Positions 23,807-31,022 of a stretch of 40,759 nucleotides of DNA are shown here, piece after piece. The position numbers and the translations under genes were made by a program. Location of the stretch: the NCBI GenBank assembly GCA_016926185.1, contig JAFGPD010000027.1, positions 1-40,759 of the forward strand, given 5' to 3'. Origin of the DNA: Candidatus Woesebacteria bacterium. Its GTDB lineage: Bacteria; Patescibacteriota; Microgenomatia; UBA8517. The notes under the pieces were generated by a model. The model did no database searches, had not been told where the DNA came from, and saw nothing but the letters and a program-made list of their open reading frames with translations. Position 1 is the first letter of the stretch. Each line of letters starts with the position of its first letter.

Positions 23807-24523
23807 TCACTTGCCTTTTGAGTCTTCGGCACGTTTTATTTCTCTTTCGATCTTTTTGTCCTCTTTTTTTATAACTTCTTGAGCCTTCTCTCTTTTAACG
23901 TAAAAGTTCATCAGAGAGAAAGTGATCATACTTGCGAATACTACTCCTATGGTATTGACAATAAAAAGTAAAAGTGAACCATGGACAAGCTGCCAATTGA
24001 ATTCTGCAATTCCTATCCCAACAACCGCAAGAGGAGGAATGAGAGCAACAGAGATCGCAATACCCGGTAATGTTTCGTTTAACTGTGGTTTTACCAAAGC
24101 AAAGCTTCCTGCAAGCCCTGCAATTATTGCAACCATTACTATTGTCAATGAAGGTTCTGCCCTTGAAAGTATTTCGGGAGTTAAGGTTTGAAATTGAGAA
24201 GAGAAAAGCCAAGTGGCTGCAATTGCAGACCCTATCCCGTATGCGATCGATCTTGCCAAGGTAATAACACTTCTTGAGATAAGCCTGTGATCAGACATTG
24301 TTATTCCAAGTGACAAAGAAAGGATAGGATAAAGCATTGGCGCAATAAGCATGCTGCCTATGATAATTGCGGAGTTATTCAGATGAAGTCCAAAAGTTGC
24401 CGTGAGAACTGAAAGGATGATCATCAGAAAAAAATCTTGTCTGGGAGTACTTGCTGAGATCAATCTTTCTACAGCATCGTTTTTATCTTTTGATGTGAGA
24501 TTGTTGAAAAGTATTAACGCCAT
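23807..24523 (-). CDS. DUF389 family membrane protein
   Basis: The 238-residue protein has about six membrane segments. The conserved DUF389 core is LTATFGLHLNNSAIIIGSMLIAPMLYPILSLSLGI, broken by the family's G-S-M-L-I-A-P motif, and PGIAISVALIPPLAVVGIGI further on. The C-terminus (about 205-238) is a charged cytosolic helix rich in Lys and Glu. The function of the family is unknown. There is a good promoter and no Shine-Dalgarno. Nothing suggests an operon with neighbours. Confidence 0.85.
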   Translation of the reverse strand: MALILFNNLTSKDKNDAVERLISASTPRQDFFLMIILSVLTATFGLHLNNSAIIIGSMLIAPMLYPILSLSLGITMSDHRLISRSVITLARSIAYGIGSAIAATWLFSSQFQTLTPEILSRAEPSLTIVMVAIIAGLAGSFALVKPQLNETLPGIAISVALIPPLAVVGIGIAEFNWQLVHGSLLLFIVNTIGVVFASMITFSLMNFYVKREKAQEVIKKEDKKIEREIKRAEDSKGK

Positions 24524-24530
24524 CAGAAAT

Positions 24531-24559
24531 AGTGTAGCTTATTTATACTGCTTGTTCAA
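24531..24559 (-). promoter_or_regulatory. Promoter of the DUF389 gene (leaderless)
   Basis: On the minus strand TTGAAC (24559-24554), a 17-nt spacer and TACACT (24536-24531) end 7 nt before the ATG at 24523. Confidence 0.55.
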
Positions 24560-24627
24560 AGCAGTATTTTTTTATATTTATTACCTAATATTTTTCAATA
24601 TAACTGTAATACCATTTATGGAATGTG

Positions 24628-24720
24628 TTAGTTGCTTAATGGCCGGAGGACTGCGAAGGCGAAAACAATTACAAAAAGGATCAAAAGAAATATGGTGCCT
24701 AGATAGAGATTTTTGTTCAT
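24628..24720 (-). CDS. Possible 30-residue membrane peptide
   Basis: The minus-strand ATG at 24720 opens a 30-codon frame ending in TAA. It encodes a short polar start (MNKNLYLG), one strongly hydrophobic segment of about 18 residues and the end LRPLSN. No Shine-Dalgarno is seen, and a membrane-like peptide this short can arise by chance in AT-rich DNA. The 370-nt gap 24524-24892 otherwise holds only the two promoters listed. Confidence 0.3.
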   Translation of the reverse strand: MNKNLYLGTIFLLILFVIVFAFAVLRPLSN

Positions 24721-24810
24721 ACTACTTAATTAATATATCTTTAAATTGAGTATTGCGCAAGTAAAGTAGGGGATGAGCTAATTTGAAGAATATATTTTTT
24801 AACTTTACAG

Positions 24811-24840
24811 TTTACAAAAACTTAAAAATTATTTTATAAT
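24811..24840 (+). promoter_or_regulatory. Promoter of the NrtR-like gene
   Basis: TTTACA (24811-24816), an 18-nt spacer and a perfect TATAAT (24835-24840). Transcription would start near 24847, leaving a leader of about 46 nt with a Shine-Dalgarno (GGAGGG, 24875-24880). Confidence 0.6.
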
Positions 24841-24892
24841 AAAATATTCATACTTTGTGTAATTTGTACACGAAGGAGGGAAGGAAAGAGAA

Positions 24893-25417
24893 GTGTCATA
24901 TTCAAGAAAAATATTTATCACAGGAATTTTGATTAGTTACTACAGAAAAGTAATTTACATTTGCACTAAGGATCAGATAATAAAAAATAATATCAAAAAA
25001 ACTCTTAGCGGATTATTTATTGATAATGTTTCGGGAAATATTTTCTGGACACCGATTGACATTAAGGAATCTTCAGGTGCCATGTATTTATTCTTTTTAG
25101 GAATAACCGACCATAAGGGGGTAAAAAATGATTACGATTTCAAGACCTTGAATAATAAGCTGACACGCAATGAAATGCTTGCTCTTGATATTATTAAGCA
25201 TAAGCTTTCCAAGTTGCAGCCTGAAGTAGTTGCACATTTTTTCAATAATGGATTTTTGATCAGTGAACTTTTTGATCTATATAGAACGCTAGTAGACAAG
25301 AATAAAGACCGCGCAAACTTTTATAAGCTAGTAAAGAAAAAAGACTATATTGTACCGGTGGGGAGAAGAAAAAGGGAAGTTTATCATCGCCCTCCTCAAT
25401 ACTATGAAATTAAATAG
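24893..25417 (+). CDS. NrtR-like regulator with a degenerate Nudix-like N-terminus
   Basis: The 174-residue protein begins with GTG at 24893, after a clear Shine-Dalgarno (GGAGGG). The C-terminal part resembles the winged helix of NrtR-type Nudix regulators: LISELFDLYRTLVDKNKDRANFYKLVKKK, then a basic turn and the ending HRPPQYYEI (family: N-F-R-R-K, then R-P-A-x-x-Y). The N-terminal part (about 1-75) may be a shrunken Nudix fold, but no Nudix box is present. In known systems NrtR senses ADP-ribose and controls NAD genes; no such target is visible here. The call rests on pattern memory and is tentative. Confidence 0.45.
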   Translation: MSYSRKIFITGILISYYRKVIYICTKDQIIKNNIKKTLSGLFIDNVSGNIFWTPIDIKESSGAMYLFFLGITDHKGVKNDYDFKTLNNKLTRNEMLALDIIKHKLSKLQPEVVAHFFNNGFLISELFDLYRTLVDKNKDRANFYKLVKKKDYIVPVGRRKREVYHRPPQYYEIK

Positions 25418-25420
25418 TAA

Positions 25421-25440
25421 AAGCTGATTTTAGTCAGCTT
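25421..25440 (-). terminator. Hairpin between convergent genes
   Basis: AAGCTGA (25421-25427) pairs with TCAGCTT (25434-25440). Read on the minus strand it is followed by TTTA and overlaps the stop of the HD-like gene. On the + strand no T tract follows, so it mainly serves the minus strand. Confidence 0.45.
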
Positions 25441-26008
25441 GACCCTCTTTAGCTTGTTTTACTAGTTTCATGATAAATTTGTAATCGGATTGTAATTCTG
25501 CTTTTACTTCAGACAGGCTTACTGTTGACCATTTTTCTTTTACTTTGTATTCTGCCAAATCTATCACTTTATTGAAAGACATTCCTTCCTTGCTGAAATC
25601 TGCTATTGAACGCAAAAACCCGGAAATTGTAACAAATCTATAACAGTCTGCATTGGCAACAATCTCTGCTTCTTTCGACTTGTATTCAATAGTGCCATGA
25701 TGGGCTTTAATACAATGTAGAACCTTTTCGATTAGTGGTTTATTATTTGTATGCTTTTCCAAAAAGCTCTTTGCTTCCACTATGCTCATTTTTACATGGT
25801 CTTTCAATTTGTCTTCTTGTAGTGCTTGGCCAATCTTTAGGTCCATTAATATTGTTCCCAGAAGAACTATGTTTTTGTCTGCATTATATTTTTCTGATAG
25901 CATTTGTCCCTTTACGTTCGAGAGTTTGAAGTTGAACATGCTTGGAGCACCGTATTTTTTGATCTCGGAAAAAGCAAGTTCTTTAGCTTTTTTAATCAAT
26001 TGTTTCAT
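25430..26008 (-). CDS. HD-domain-like protein with altered metal motif
   Basis: The 192-residue helical protein has the layout of HD phosphohydrolases, but the His-Asp pair reads Met55-Asp56 (GTILMDLKIG). Later motifs are present: KAHHG with His103-His104, and ANADCYRFV with Asp121. Family HD proteins hydrolyse phosphate esters of nucleotides using these metal ligands, so this one may be inactive or use a changed site. Its start overlaps the stop of the upstream phosphoesterase gene by 4 nt, so both are translated from one mRNA. The specific role is unknown. Confidence 0.5.
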   Translation of the reverse strand: MKQLIKKAKELAFSEIKKYGAPSMFNFKLSNVKGQMLSEKYNADKNIVLLGTILMDLKIGQALQEDKLKDHVKMSIVEAKSFLEKHTNNKPLIEKVLHCIKAHHGTIEYKSKEAEIVANADCYRFVTISGFLRSIADFSKEGMSFNKVIDLAEYKVKEKWSTVSLSEVKAELQSDYKFIMKLVKQAKEGQAD

Positions 26009-26514
26009 TTGATTGATATTATTTTAGCAGAGTTGTTATTCGTATCGTAAATACCATAAGTTGCAGGAACAATTTTGCCTTTTTTGTATCCACAAACGGG
26101 ACCGGGATTAACCAATAATGTGCCACCAACTTTCTCATTTCTTGCCATATGAGTGTGCCCATGAAATACTGCGTCGTAATGAGTGGATTGTGCCAGTCTT
26201 TCTCCGATGTTGTCGTAGTGAATTACAGCTATCCTTCTTTGCTCTATTTCAATTTCACCCAGTTGATCTAGAAGTATCACGTTTCCCGTTTTTTGTTCAT
26301 ACACTTTTTGAGTTATTTTAAACCTGTCTCCATCCACATTCCCCCACACACAATATGCCTTTTGGAAATTACGAGTTGCTATATGAAATGTTTCGGAAGC
26401 ACAATAATCACCACAAAAGATCGCATATTTAATCCCCTCTTTTTTAATTTTTTCGAGGGCTTTATTAAGATTTCCAAGTTGATCATGGATGTCTGATAAT
26501 ACTGCCAATTTCAT
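26005..26514 (-). CDS. YfcE/MJ0936-type metallophosphoesterase
   Basis: The 169-residue protein has the calcineurin-like phosphoesterase metal motifs in order: SDIHDQLGN (Asp8, His10), FCGDYC (Asp36), GNVD (Asn59), a His in AVIHYDN, and HGHTHMA near the C-terminus, followed by VNPGPVCGYKKG (family: N-P-G-S). These small enzymes cleave phosphodiesters; natural substrates are usually unknown. It is the first gene of a two-gene unit with the HD-like protein. Confidence 0.88.
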   Translation of the reverse strand: MKLAVLSDIHDQLGNLNKALEKIKKEGIKYAIFCGDYCASETFHIATRNFQKAYCVWGNVDGDRFKITQKVYEQKTGNVILLDQLGEIEIEQRRIAVIHYDNIGERLAQSTHYDAVFHGHTHMARNEKVGGTLLVNPGPVCGYKKGKIVPATYGIYDTNNNSAKIISIK

Positions 26515-26561
26515 AAATAAGGTTGCTCTTACCCAGAAGTATTTCTACGAGGTATGTAGCA

Positions 26562-26669
26562 TTATCGTAAAAGTAAGGCTGCAATGATGACAATTACTAC
26601 AATGGCTGCTAAAGGCAGTATTGATCTCATTCCTTTCACTTGTTTCTTTTCTTTCTTTTCTTTAGCCAT
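26562..26669 (-). CDS. 35-residue single-span membrane peptide
   Basis: The minus-strand ATG at 26669 is preceded by GAGGAGGTGATC, a near-perfect Shine-Dalgarno 5-6 nt from the start, which strongly supports translation. The peptide has a Lys/Glu-rich start (MAKEKKEKKQVKGMRS) and a hydrophobic segment (about 17-34) ending in a single Arg. The topology suggests an N-in membrane peptide. I do not recognise a family. It lies between the TspO gene and the phosphoesterase gene, all on the minus strand. Confidence 0.6.
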   Translation of the reverse strand: MAKEKKEKKQVKGMRSILPLAAIVVIVIIAALLLR

Positions 26670-26705
26670 TAAAGATCACCTCCTCACACCAAAACCATTC
26701 TTATT

Positions 26706-27176
26706 TCAGTTTAGTATGTAAATGGAAAAATTCAATATAGTGGCAAAGGACACCCACAAAATATATGGAATTAAAAGGTTTGAAGATGTCTTGTCCAGAT
26801 CTTCGAAAAAGAATATCGTTTTAAGTATTAAAAACCAAAGAATGGTAATAACTACAAGTGCAAGACCGACCTCTTTGAACCCAAAAAACACAATAGACCA
26901 TAGAGAATTAAGTATTAATTGTGCCAAGTAGTAAGAAAATGCATTTGATCTGTCTTTTGTTGTTTGTTTGTTCCATATGATATAGAAAGAAATCCCCATG
27001 AGAATATATAAAATTGTCCAAACAGGTCCAAAAAGCCAATTGGGTGGATTAAACTTTGGCTTATTTAGGCTTGCGTACCAAGTAGGTATCGAGGGTGTTG
27101 TAAAGTACGACCCGATAAAACCCGCAAGAAAAGGAAGTGTGAGTGAAACCACAAGCTTTTTGAAATCAATCTTCAT
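26706..27176 (-). CDS. TspO/MBR family membrane protein
   Basis: The 156-residue protein has five membrane helices and the family's Trp/Pro pattern: SIPTWYASLNKPKFNPPNWLFGPVWTILYILMGIS, broken by the P-x-x-x-P-P-x-W-x-F motif, then LILNSLWSIVFFG, and PYILWVSFATILNFSIYILN at the end (family: L-P-Y-x-x-W-V-x-F-A). TspO proteins bind porphyrins and steroid-like ligands and act in stress signalling. A TAATAT -10-like element ends 6 nt before the ATG. Confidence 0.9.
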   Translation of the reverse strand: MKIDFKKLVVSLTLPFLAGFIGSYFTTPSIPTWYASLNKPKFNPPNWLFGPVWTILYILMGISFYIIWNKQTTKDRSNAFSYYLAQLILNSLWSIVFFGFKEVGLALVVITILWFLILKTIFFFEDLDKTSSNLLIPYILWVSFATILNFSIYILN

Positions 27177-27213
27177 AATTTAATATTAGCATTTAGTGTT
27201 GGCGGAGGATAGA

Positions 27214-27870
27214 TTAACTTGTTTGAATGTCGTATTCACGGAGTATTGGTATGAGGCGTGTCACTTCCCCATCGGTGATATCTTCCGGTGATATTTTTGT
27301 GTGATTAAAGATTTGTTGCTCAATTTTTTTCCAACAATCTTTAATTTTAGCTACTCGTTCCATAATTTGTGGACTAGATGTTTTGTTCAAATATTTTCTT
27401 TCTAGTGAACCGTTGATTTTCTCTATAAGTTTTGTGACTCCAAAAGGTGATATTCTATGATCTGAGTATGTAGCGATTTTTAAAGAAAAATCATTTGAGT
27501 GAAATGTATTTTCTCCCTTGGAGAAACCATATCCCTTAATTATTTTAAATGTAGTTTCTTCAATACCGATTTCCCGACATATCTCTTCTGTTGCAAAATG
27601 CTCATCATCACCAAATTTTTTAGTGAATTCTTTTTTAACCTTCTCCCAATATTTTAAGCCCTGCGGCTTAAGGTTTTCTGGAAAGAGTCTTAAGTTAAAC
27701 TTAATTATGTTTCCCATATCGTGAACAAGCGATGCAGTGATAACGGGATCTTTATTGATTTCTTTTTTAAAATTATCACAAATAATTAAAGCAACCCCCG
27801 CAACTCGCAACATATGTAGCTGAAGTTGTGGCATTATTTTGTATTTGTCGTAAATCTTTTGTATTTTCAT
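27214..27870 (-). CDS. HD-domain phosphohydrolase
   Basis: The 218-residue protein carries HD-domain metal ligands: His19 in LHMLRVAGVALII, His50-Asp51 in SLVHDMGN, a His in EHFATEEI and a later Asp in ATYSDHRISPFG. The fold is that of nucleotide or phosphate-ester phosphohydrolases; the substrate is unknown. Its start overlaps the stop of the upstream Nudix gene by 4 nt, so the two are one transcription and translation unit. Confidence 0.8.
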   Translation of the reverse strand: MKIQKIYDKYKIMPQLQLHMLRVAGVALIICDNFKKEINKDPVITASLVHDMGNIIKFNLRLFPENLKPQGLKYWEKVKKEFTKKFGDDEHFATEEICREIGIEETTFKIIKGYGFSKGENTFHSNDFSLKIATYSDHRISPFGVTKLIEKINGSLERKYLNKTSSPQIMERVAKIKDCWKKIEQQIFNHTKISPEDITDGEVTRLIPILREYDIQTS

Positions 27871-28373
27871 TTATTGAACTTGATCTTGACTTTGTTTGGA
27901 TCAGCACCTCTGATAATCTTATCTGCCATAACTATTTCCTCGTAAATTCCCGAAATAAGGTTGTATTCTCCTGCCTCTTTTGCAGTCACCCACTTAAAAT
28001 CTACCGCATCGTCATCAAGTTTTACTTTTCCACTTTTGTAATTTGCGTAGAAACTTAGGACCACAACAGGAACTTTATCTGGTCTGATGAAAGTCATATT
28101 TATTAAGTATCTGAGGTTACTTATTTCCAGGTTAACTTCTTCCTTTATTTCCCTTTTGAGTGAAACCTCTAATGCTTTATACCACGCCGGATCAGTCGTT
28201 CTTGGAGTGTTAATGTAGTCATCTACACTCACTTTCCCTCCCGGAACAGTCCACATGTTGGGGAAAGCTTTTTCACTAGGTGATCTTTTGGTTATCAAAT
28301 ATTTTCCAGCGCGGTGTATAATGCAGGTCAGAGAAACGAAATGAAGGTGTGGATCTGGGTACTTAAGCTTCAT
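27867..28373 (-). CDS. Nudix hydrolase with an insertion in the Nudix box
   Basis: The 168-residue protein starts with a typical Nudix strand (HFVSLTCIIHRAGKYLITKRSPS) and MWTVPGGKV. The box is then interrupted by about 15 extra residues before the catalytic part LKREIKEEVNLEI (R-E-x-x-E-E). The Gly near the end of the box is Asn here. It has the catalytic Glu residues and is probably active; the substrate is unknown. It heads a two-gene unit with the HD protein. Confidence 0.82.
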   Translation of the reverse strand: MKLKYPDPHLHFVSLTCIIHRAGKYLITKRSPSEKAFPNMWTVPGGKVSVDDYINTPRTTDPAWYKALEVSLKREIKEEVNLEISNLRYLINMTFIRPDKVPVVVLSFYANYKSGKVKLDDDAVDFKWVTAKEAGEYNLISGIYEEIVMADKIIRGADPNKVKIKFNK

Positions 28374-28384
28374 GTTTAGCTGAA

Positions 28385-28390
28385 ATTATA
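28385..28390 (-). promoter_or_regulatory. -10 element of the Nudix-HD unit
   Basis: The minus strand reads TATAAT 11 nt before the ATG at 28373, implying a leader of about 4-5 nt. It is back to back with the tRNA promoter at 28400-28408. Confidence 0.45.
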
Positions 28391-28399
28391 ACAGTGCTC

Positions 28400-28408
28400 T
28401 GTTAGAAT
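28400..28408 (+). promoter_or_regulatory. Extended -10 promoter of tRNA-Pro
   Basis: TGTTAGAAT (TGn plus TAGAAT) ends 9 nt before the mature 5' end of the tRNA, so the precursor would have a very short 5' leader. Confidence 0.5.
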
Positions 28409-28417
28409 ACAAAGGTA

Positions 28418-28488
28418 CGGGGTGTGGTTCAGTGGTAGAATGGGCGCATGGGGTGCGTCCGGCCCCAGTTCGATTCTGGGCACCCCGA
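28418..28488 (+). tRNA. tRNA-Pro (anticodon GGG)
   Basis: The cloverleaf is complete. The 7-bp acceptor stem pairs CGGGGTG with CACCCCG. The D arm is GTTC/GAAT with the loop AGTGGTA. The anticodon stem GGCGC/GCGTC has the loop ATGGGGT, giving GGG at 28450-28452. The T arm is CCCAG/CTGGG with the loop TTCGATT. C1-G72 and discriminator A fit tRNA-Pro. CCA is not encoded. A T6 run follows at 28494-28499 and lies within the end of the convergent HD gene. Confidence 0.95.
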
Positions 28489-28489
28489 C

Positions 28490-29089
28490 TCACTTTTTTG
28501 ACTTTGTCGGTTTAACAGTATACTTCTTGTGAGTTTTTTTACGATCACATTGATACCATTGATTTGGTTTAGACTTTATAACCTCTTTCATTACTTTTTT
28601 TCCAATGGATGTATATAGGTGCCCAAAGAATACATCTTCTTTGAGTCGTCTTTGTGCTTCGGCGTTTCCTGTAAGAGCTAATTCTTTTAGGGAAAGTACA
28701 TAATCTATATTGTCGGCATCTTTTGCAAGTTGCGATTCGTAGGTTTTTCTTTCCCTATATTCTTTTATTATTTTTTTTATTTCATCCGACCCTTCTCCTA
28801 TAAGTTTTAGTTGTGCCTCCCATGCTTTTTCTTCGTCTTGTGAAACATATTCCTTTTGATGCCAGTTGGAATCTCCGGTTCTGGATTCGGGTATATCATG
28901 GAATGCAGCCATGATCATAGTTTTGTGTGGATTTGCTTTAGCTTTCTTGGCAAGTAGATATGCAATTATTGTTACTCTTTGAGAATGTTCCGCTACTGAT
29001 TCCACTTTTTGAAGCATGTGCATTTTATGAGATCGCTCCATTTGTCGGAGAGAACCAACTTCGTAGAAAAAATTTATGAGATCTTTCAT
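28490..29089 (-). CDS. YfbR/HDDC2-like HD-domain nucleotidase
   Basis: The 199-residue protein starts with an HDDC2/YfbR-like pattern: QKVESVAEHSQRVTIIAYLLA with His35, AAFHDIPESRTGD with His64-Asp65 and the E-S-R-x-G-D motif, and KDADNIDYVLSLKE with the distal Asp. YfbR-type enzymes are 5'-deoxynucleotidases. The C-terminus is Lys-rich. It is the third gene of a unit with the DHH and Nudix genes, 3 nt after the former. The stop codon is 1 nt from the tRNA 3' end. Confidence 0.85.
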   Translation of the reverse strand: MKDLINFFYEVGSLRQMERSHKMHMLQKVESVAEHSQRVTIIAYLLAKKAKANPHKTMIMAAFHDIPESRTGDSNWHQKEYVSQDEEKAWEAQLKLIGEGSDEIKKIIKEYRERKTYESQLAKDADNIDYVLSLKELALTGNAEAQRRLKEDVFFGHLYTSIGKKVMKEVIKSKPNQWYQCDRKKTHKKYTVKPTKSKK

Positions 29090-29092
29090 TAT

Positions 29093-30013
29093 CTAGTAAT
29101 TGTAAATTATTTTTTTAATTTCTTTTCTTAGAAAGAGTTTTTTTGTTATTCCAAGGTCGCCCGTAAAAGTAACAGGCAGCTTATTCATCAGAAGTTTCTG
29201 TACCTTTTTACTTTTTGTGTAAATATAATTTTTCCCTTCAGATATGCTTGGTGGTGTTAAAAACCAATTCTCTGATCCAAAGCTAATCAAGGCCTCTTCA
29301 ATATCATCCTTGTGATCCTTGACAAAATTGCGACTGTCCCAGAGCTCCAGTTGTCCAATGATTAATTTTTCATCCTTGTTGGGAAAGTTTTCTACATGGG
29401 TATCATTTTTTATCTCTTTAACCGGGTTTTTGTAAACTGCTTTATCCTGTTCTGAGAAATACTTACCGATCCAATCATTTTTCAGATCGGCATACTTTAG
29501 AACCTTATGATATGCATCAATGTCTCTTTTGTTCGTAACAGATGATTTAAAGTTAAGTGTGTTTGAAACTGTTGCATAACAAATAAGTCTGGCACTTAGT
29601 TTTGATATTTTTTTTGACATTTTATTTTTCTCATATTTCTCCCAAATGAGGGTTGTACACGCGCCAACTGGTTCGATGACAATCTTTCCTTTGGTAAGTT
29701 TTTTCCAGACTTTTTCGTAGCCAAAGTGATGGTCGTATAGTTCAATTATTCTTTCAGGAACTACAAATTTTGCCAGATGTTCTGGTTGGGATATATCAAC
29801 AATCACAAAGTCAGCGTTTGGGTATTTAAATTTTGTTTCGTGAGGCAATTCCCAACTTCTTATTGTTGGAGTAACGCTTTTATTCAACTCTCCTGGAAGT
29901 ATGCAGATACTGTTTTTCCCCAATTTTTGTAGCAGTTCATTGTAAGAAATTGCACATGCCAAAACATCAATGTCTGTGAATTTTTCACCTGCAGTAACAA
30001 CAATCCTGCTCAT
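29093..30013 (-). CDS. DHH-family phosphoesterase, family II pyrophosphatase-like
   Basis: The 306-residue protein has the layout of family II pyrophosphatase/exopolyphosphatase: Asp14 and Asp16 in TDIDVLACAISYNELL, VDIS at 72-75, ELYDHHFGYE with Asp94-His95-His96, and EPVGACTTLIWE. The first motif lacks the usual His (G-H-x-x-P-D-x-D), and the second lacks the H-N of V-D-H-N. The C-terminal part corresponds to a DHHA2-like domain, but with weak signal. Activity on pyrophosphate is uncertain. It overlaps the Nudix gene by 4 nt and is followed after 3 nt by the HD nucleotidase. Confidence 0.78.
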   Translation of the reverse strand: MSRIVVTAGEKFTDIDVLACAISYNELLQKLGKNSICILPGELNKSVTPTIRSWELPHETKFKYPNADFVIVDISQPEHLAKFVVPERIIELYDHHFGYEKVWKKLTKGKIVIEPVGACTTLIWEKYEKNKMSKKISKLSARLICYATVSNTLNFKSSVTNKRDIDAYHKVLKYADLKNDWIGKYFSEQDKAVYKNPVKEIKNDTHVENFPNKDEKLIIGQLELWDSRNFVKDHKDDIEEALISFGSENWFLTPPSISEGKNYIYTKSKKVQKLLMNKLPVTFTGDLGITKKLFLRKEIKKIIYNY

Positions 30014-30444
30014 AAATATTTTATTTTAATATACTGTCCGAAGGCGTTTTTAACACTATTTAAAAGTGATTGATATTGTGTGTAATCTTTTGGATCTATC
30101 CATATATAGTTACTGTGATCTTTGCTCAAAATCACCTTGTTATTTTTTGCAAAAACCTCAAAGAAAGTTCCTACGATTTGCCACTGTTGACCTTTTACTT
30201 TTGGTCTCCACTCGTCAACGAAGAATGGTCTACCTAAAGTTACAGATAGTCCGGTTTCTTCCCTGATTTCTCTTAGTAAACTTTTATCAAATCTTTGTCC
30301 CGGTTCAATTCTCCCACCAGGAACGTCAAATTTCCCCTCATTGGAACCCTCCCCATAATTACCGGACTCTTGTAGAAGTAGGATCTTTCCTTTGTAATAA
30401 ACAAAAGCCTTAGTAGCAACGAAAAGCTTATCCACTTTGATCAT
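30010..30444 (-). CDS. Nudix hydrolase
   Basis: The 144-residue protein has FVYYKGKILLLQES, then KFDVPGGRIEPGQRFDKSLLREIREETGL, which is the Nudix box with Gln in place of the first Glu of G-x5-E; the R-E-x-x-E-E-x-G core is intact. I start at the ATG at 30444 (MIKVDKLFVATKAF) and not at the in-frame ATG 18 nt upstream, because the -10 box TACAAT would overlap the longer form. It is the first gene of the Nudix-DHH-HD unit; the substrate is unknown. Confidence 0.85.
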   Translation of the reverse strand: MIKVDKLFVATKAFVYYKGKILLLQESGNYGEGSNEGKFDVPGGRIEPGQRFDKSLLREIREETGLSVTLGRPFFVDEWRPKVKGQQWQIVGTFFEVFAKNNKVILSKDHSNYIWIDPKDYTQYQSLLNSVKNAFGQYIKIKYL

Positions 30445-30450
30445 GCGCAA

Positions 30451-30456
30451 ATTGTA
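30451..30456 (-). promoter_or_regulatory. -10 element of the Nudix-DHH-HD unit (leaderless)
   Basis: The minus strand reads TACAAT, six bases, then the ATG at 30444. No Shine-Dalgarno is present. No clear -35 was identified. Confidence 0.45.
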
Positions 30457-30475
30457 GCACAAAACGTATCAGAAC

Positions 30476-30997
30476 CTATTTGATGACTTTATAGTGGAAT
30501 TGCGTGACTTGAGTGGAGAGTTTTTTTGTATTTAGAAGTTTTAGATCGAGTTTGTTGTTTTTGTAAACAGTGTAAAGTGGAGTACCTTGTGTAAGAACTA
30601 ATGGATGGACATTCAAATATATTTCGTCGATCAGTCCTGCTTCCAGAAAACTTGCATTAAGTCTTCCTCCTCCGCCAATGAGAACTTTTTTATGACCTTT
30701 TTCTTTTAGTAGTTTTAAAGTCTCCTTCGGAGACTTGTTGGTGACAATGATGTTATCTTTTTTTTCTACTAACTGGTCATTTGTTGTTAGAGCTACCACC
30801 TGGATCTTTTTGAAATGTTCTAACTCCCCCGCACTTTGCATCAATCCGTAAGTGACTCGACCTAGTACTAAGTTTCCAGTTTCGTTTGTAAGATTAATAA
30901 AGTCTTCCCAGCTTTCAATAGATGTCCAGGATATGTCATGATTCGGTCCAGCAATATATCCGTCGACACTAATTGCATTTTGCTGTATTACTTTCAT
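30476..30997 (-). CDS. RibD C-terminal / dihydrofolate-reductase-like protein
   Basis: The 173-residue protein fits the YyaP/YwjB-type RibD_C family: NAISVDGYIAGPNHDISWT at the start, then LVLGRVTYGLM, KKVLIGGGGRLNASFLEAGLIDEIYLNVHPLVL, broken by the G-G-G-x-L and G-L-I-D-E motifs. The fold binds NADPH and reduces pterin- or flavin-like substrates; the true substrate is unknown. It lacks the deaminase domain of full RibD. It is divergent from recA. Confidence 0.88.
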   Translation of the reverse strand: MKVIQQNAISVDGYIAGPNHDISWTSIESWEDFINLTNETGNLVLGRVTYGLMQSAGELEHFKKIQVVALTTNDQLVEKKDNIIVTNKSPKETLKLLKEKGHKKVLIGGGGRLNASFLEAGLIDEIYLNVHPLVLTQGTPLYTVYKNNKLDLKLLNTKKLSTQVTQFHYKVIK

Positions 30998-31004
30998 CGT
31001 TGAT

Positions 31005-31010
31005 ATTATA
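31005..31010 (-). promoter_or_regulatory. -10 element of the RibD-like gene (leaderless)
   Basis: The minus strand reads a perfect TATAAT, seven bases, then the ATG at 30997. Confidence 0.5.
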
Positions 31011-31022
31011 ACAAAATCCTAC

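Noticed and set aside
24402-24749. 115-codon + strand ORF
   Set aside because: It starts antisense to the DUF389 gene and crosses its promoter; composition is not protein-like.
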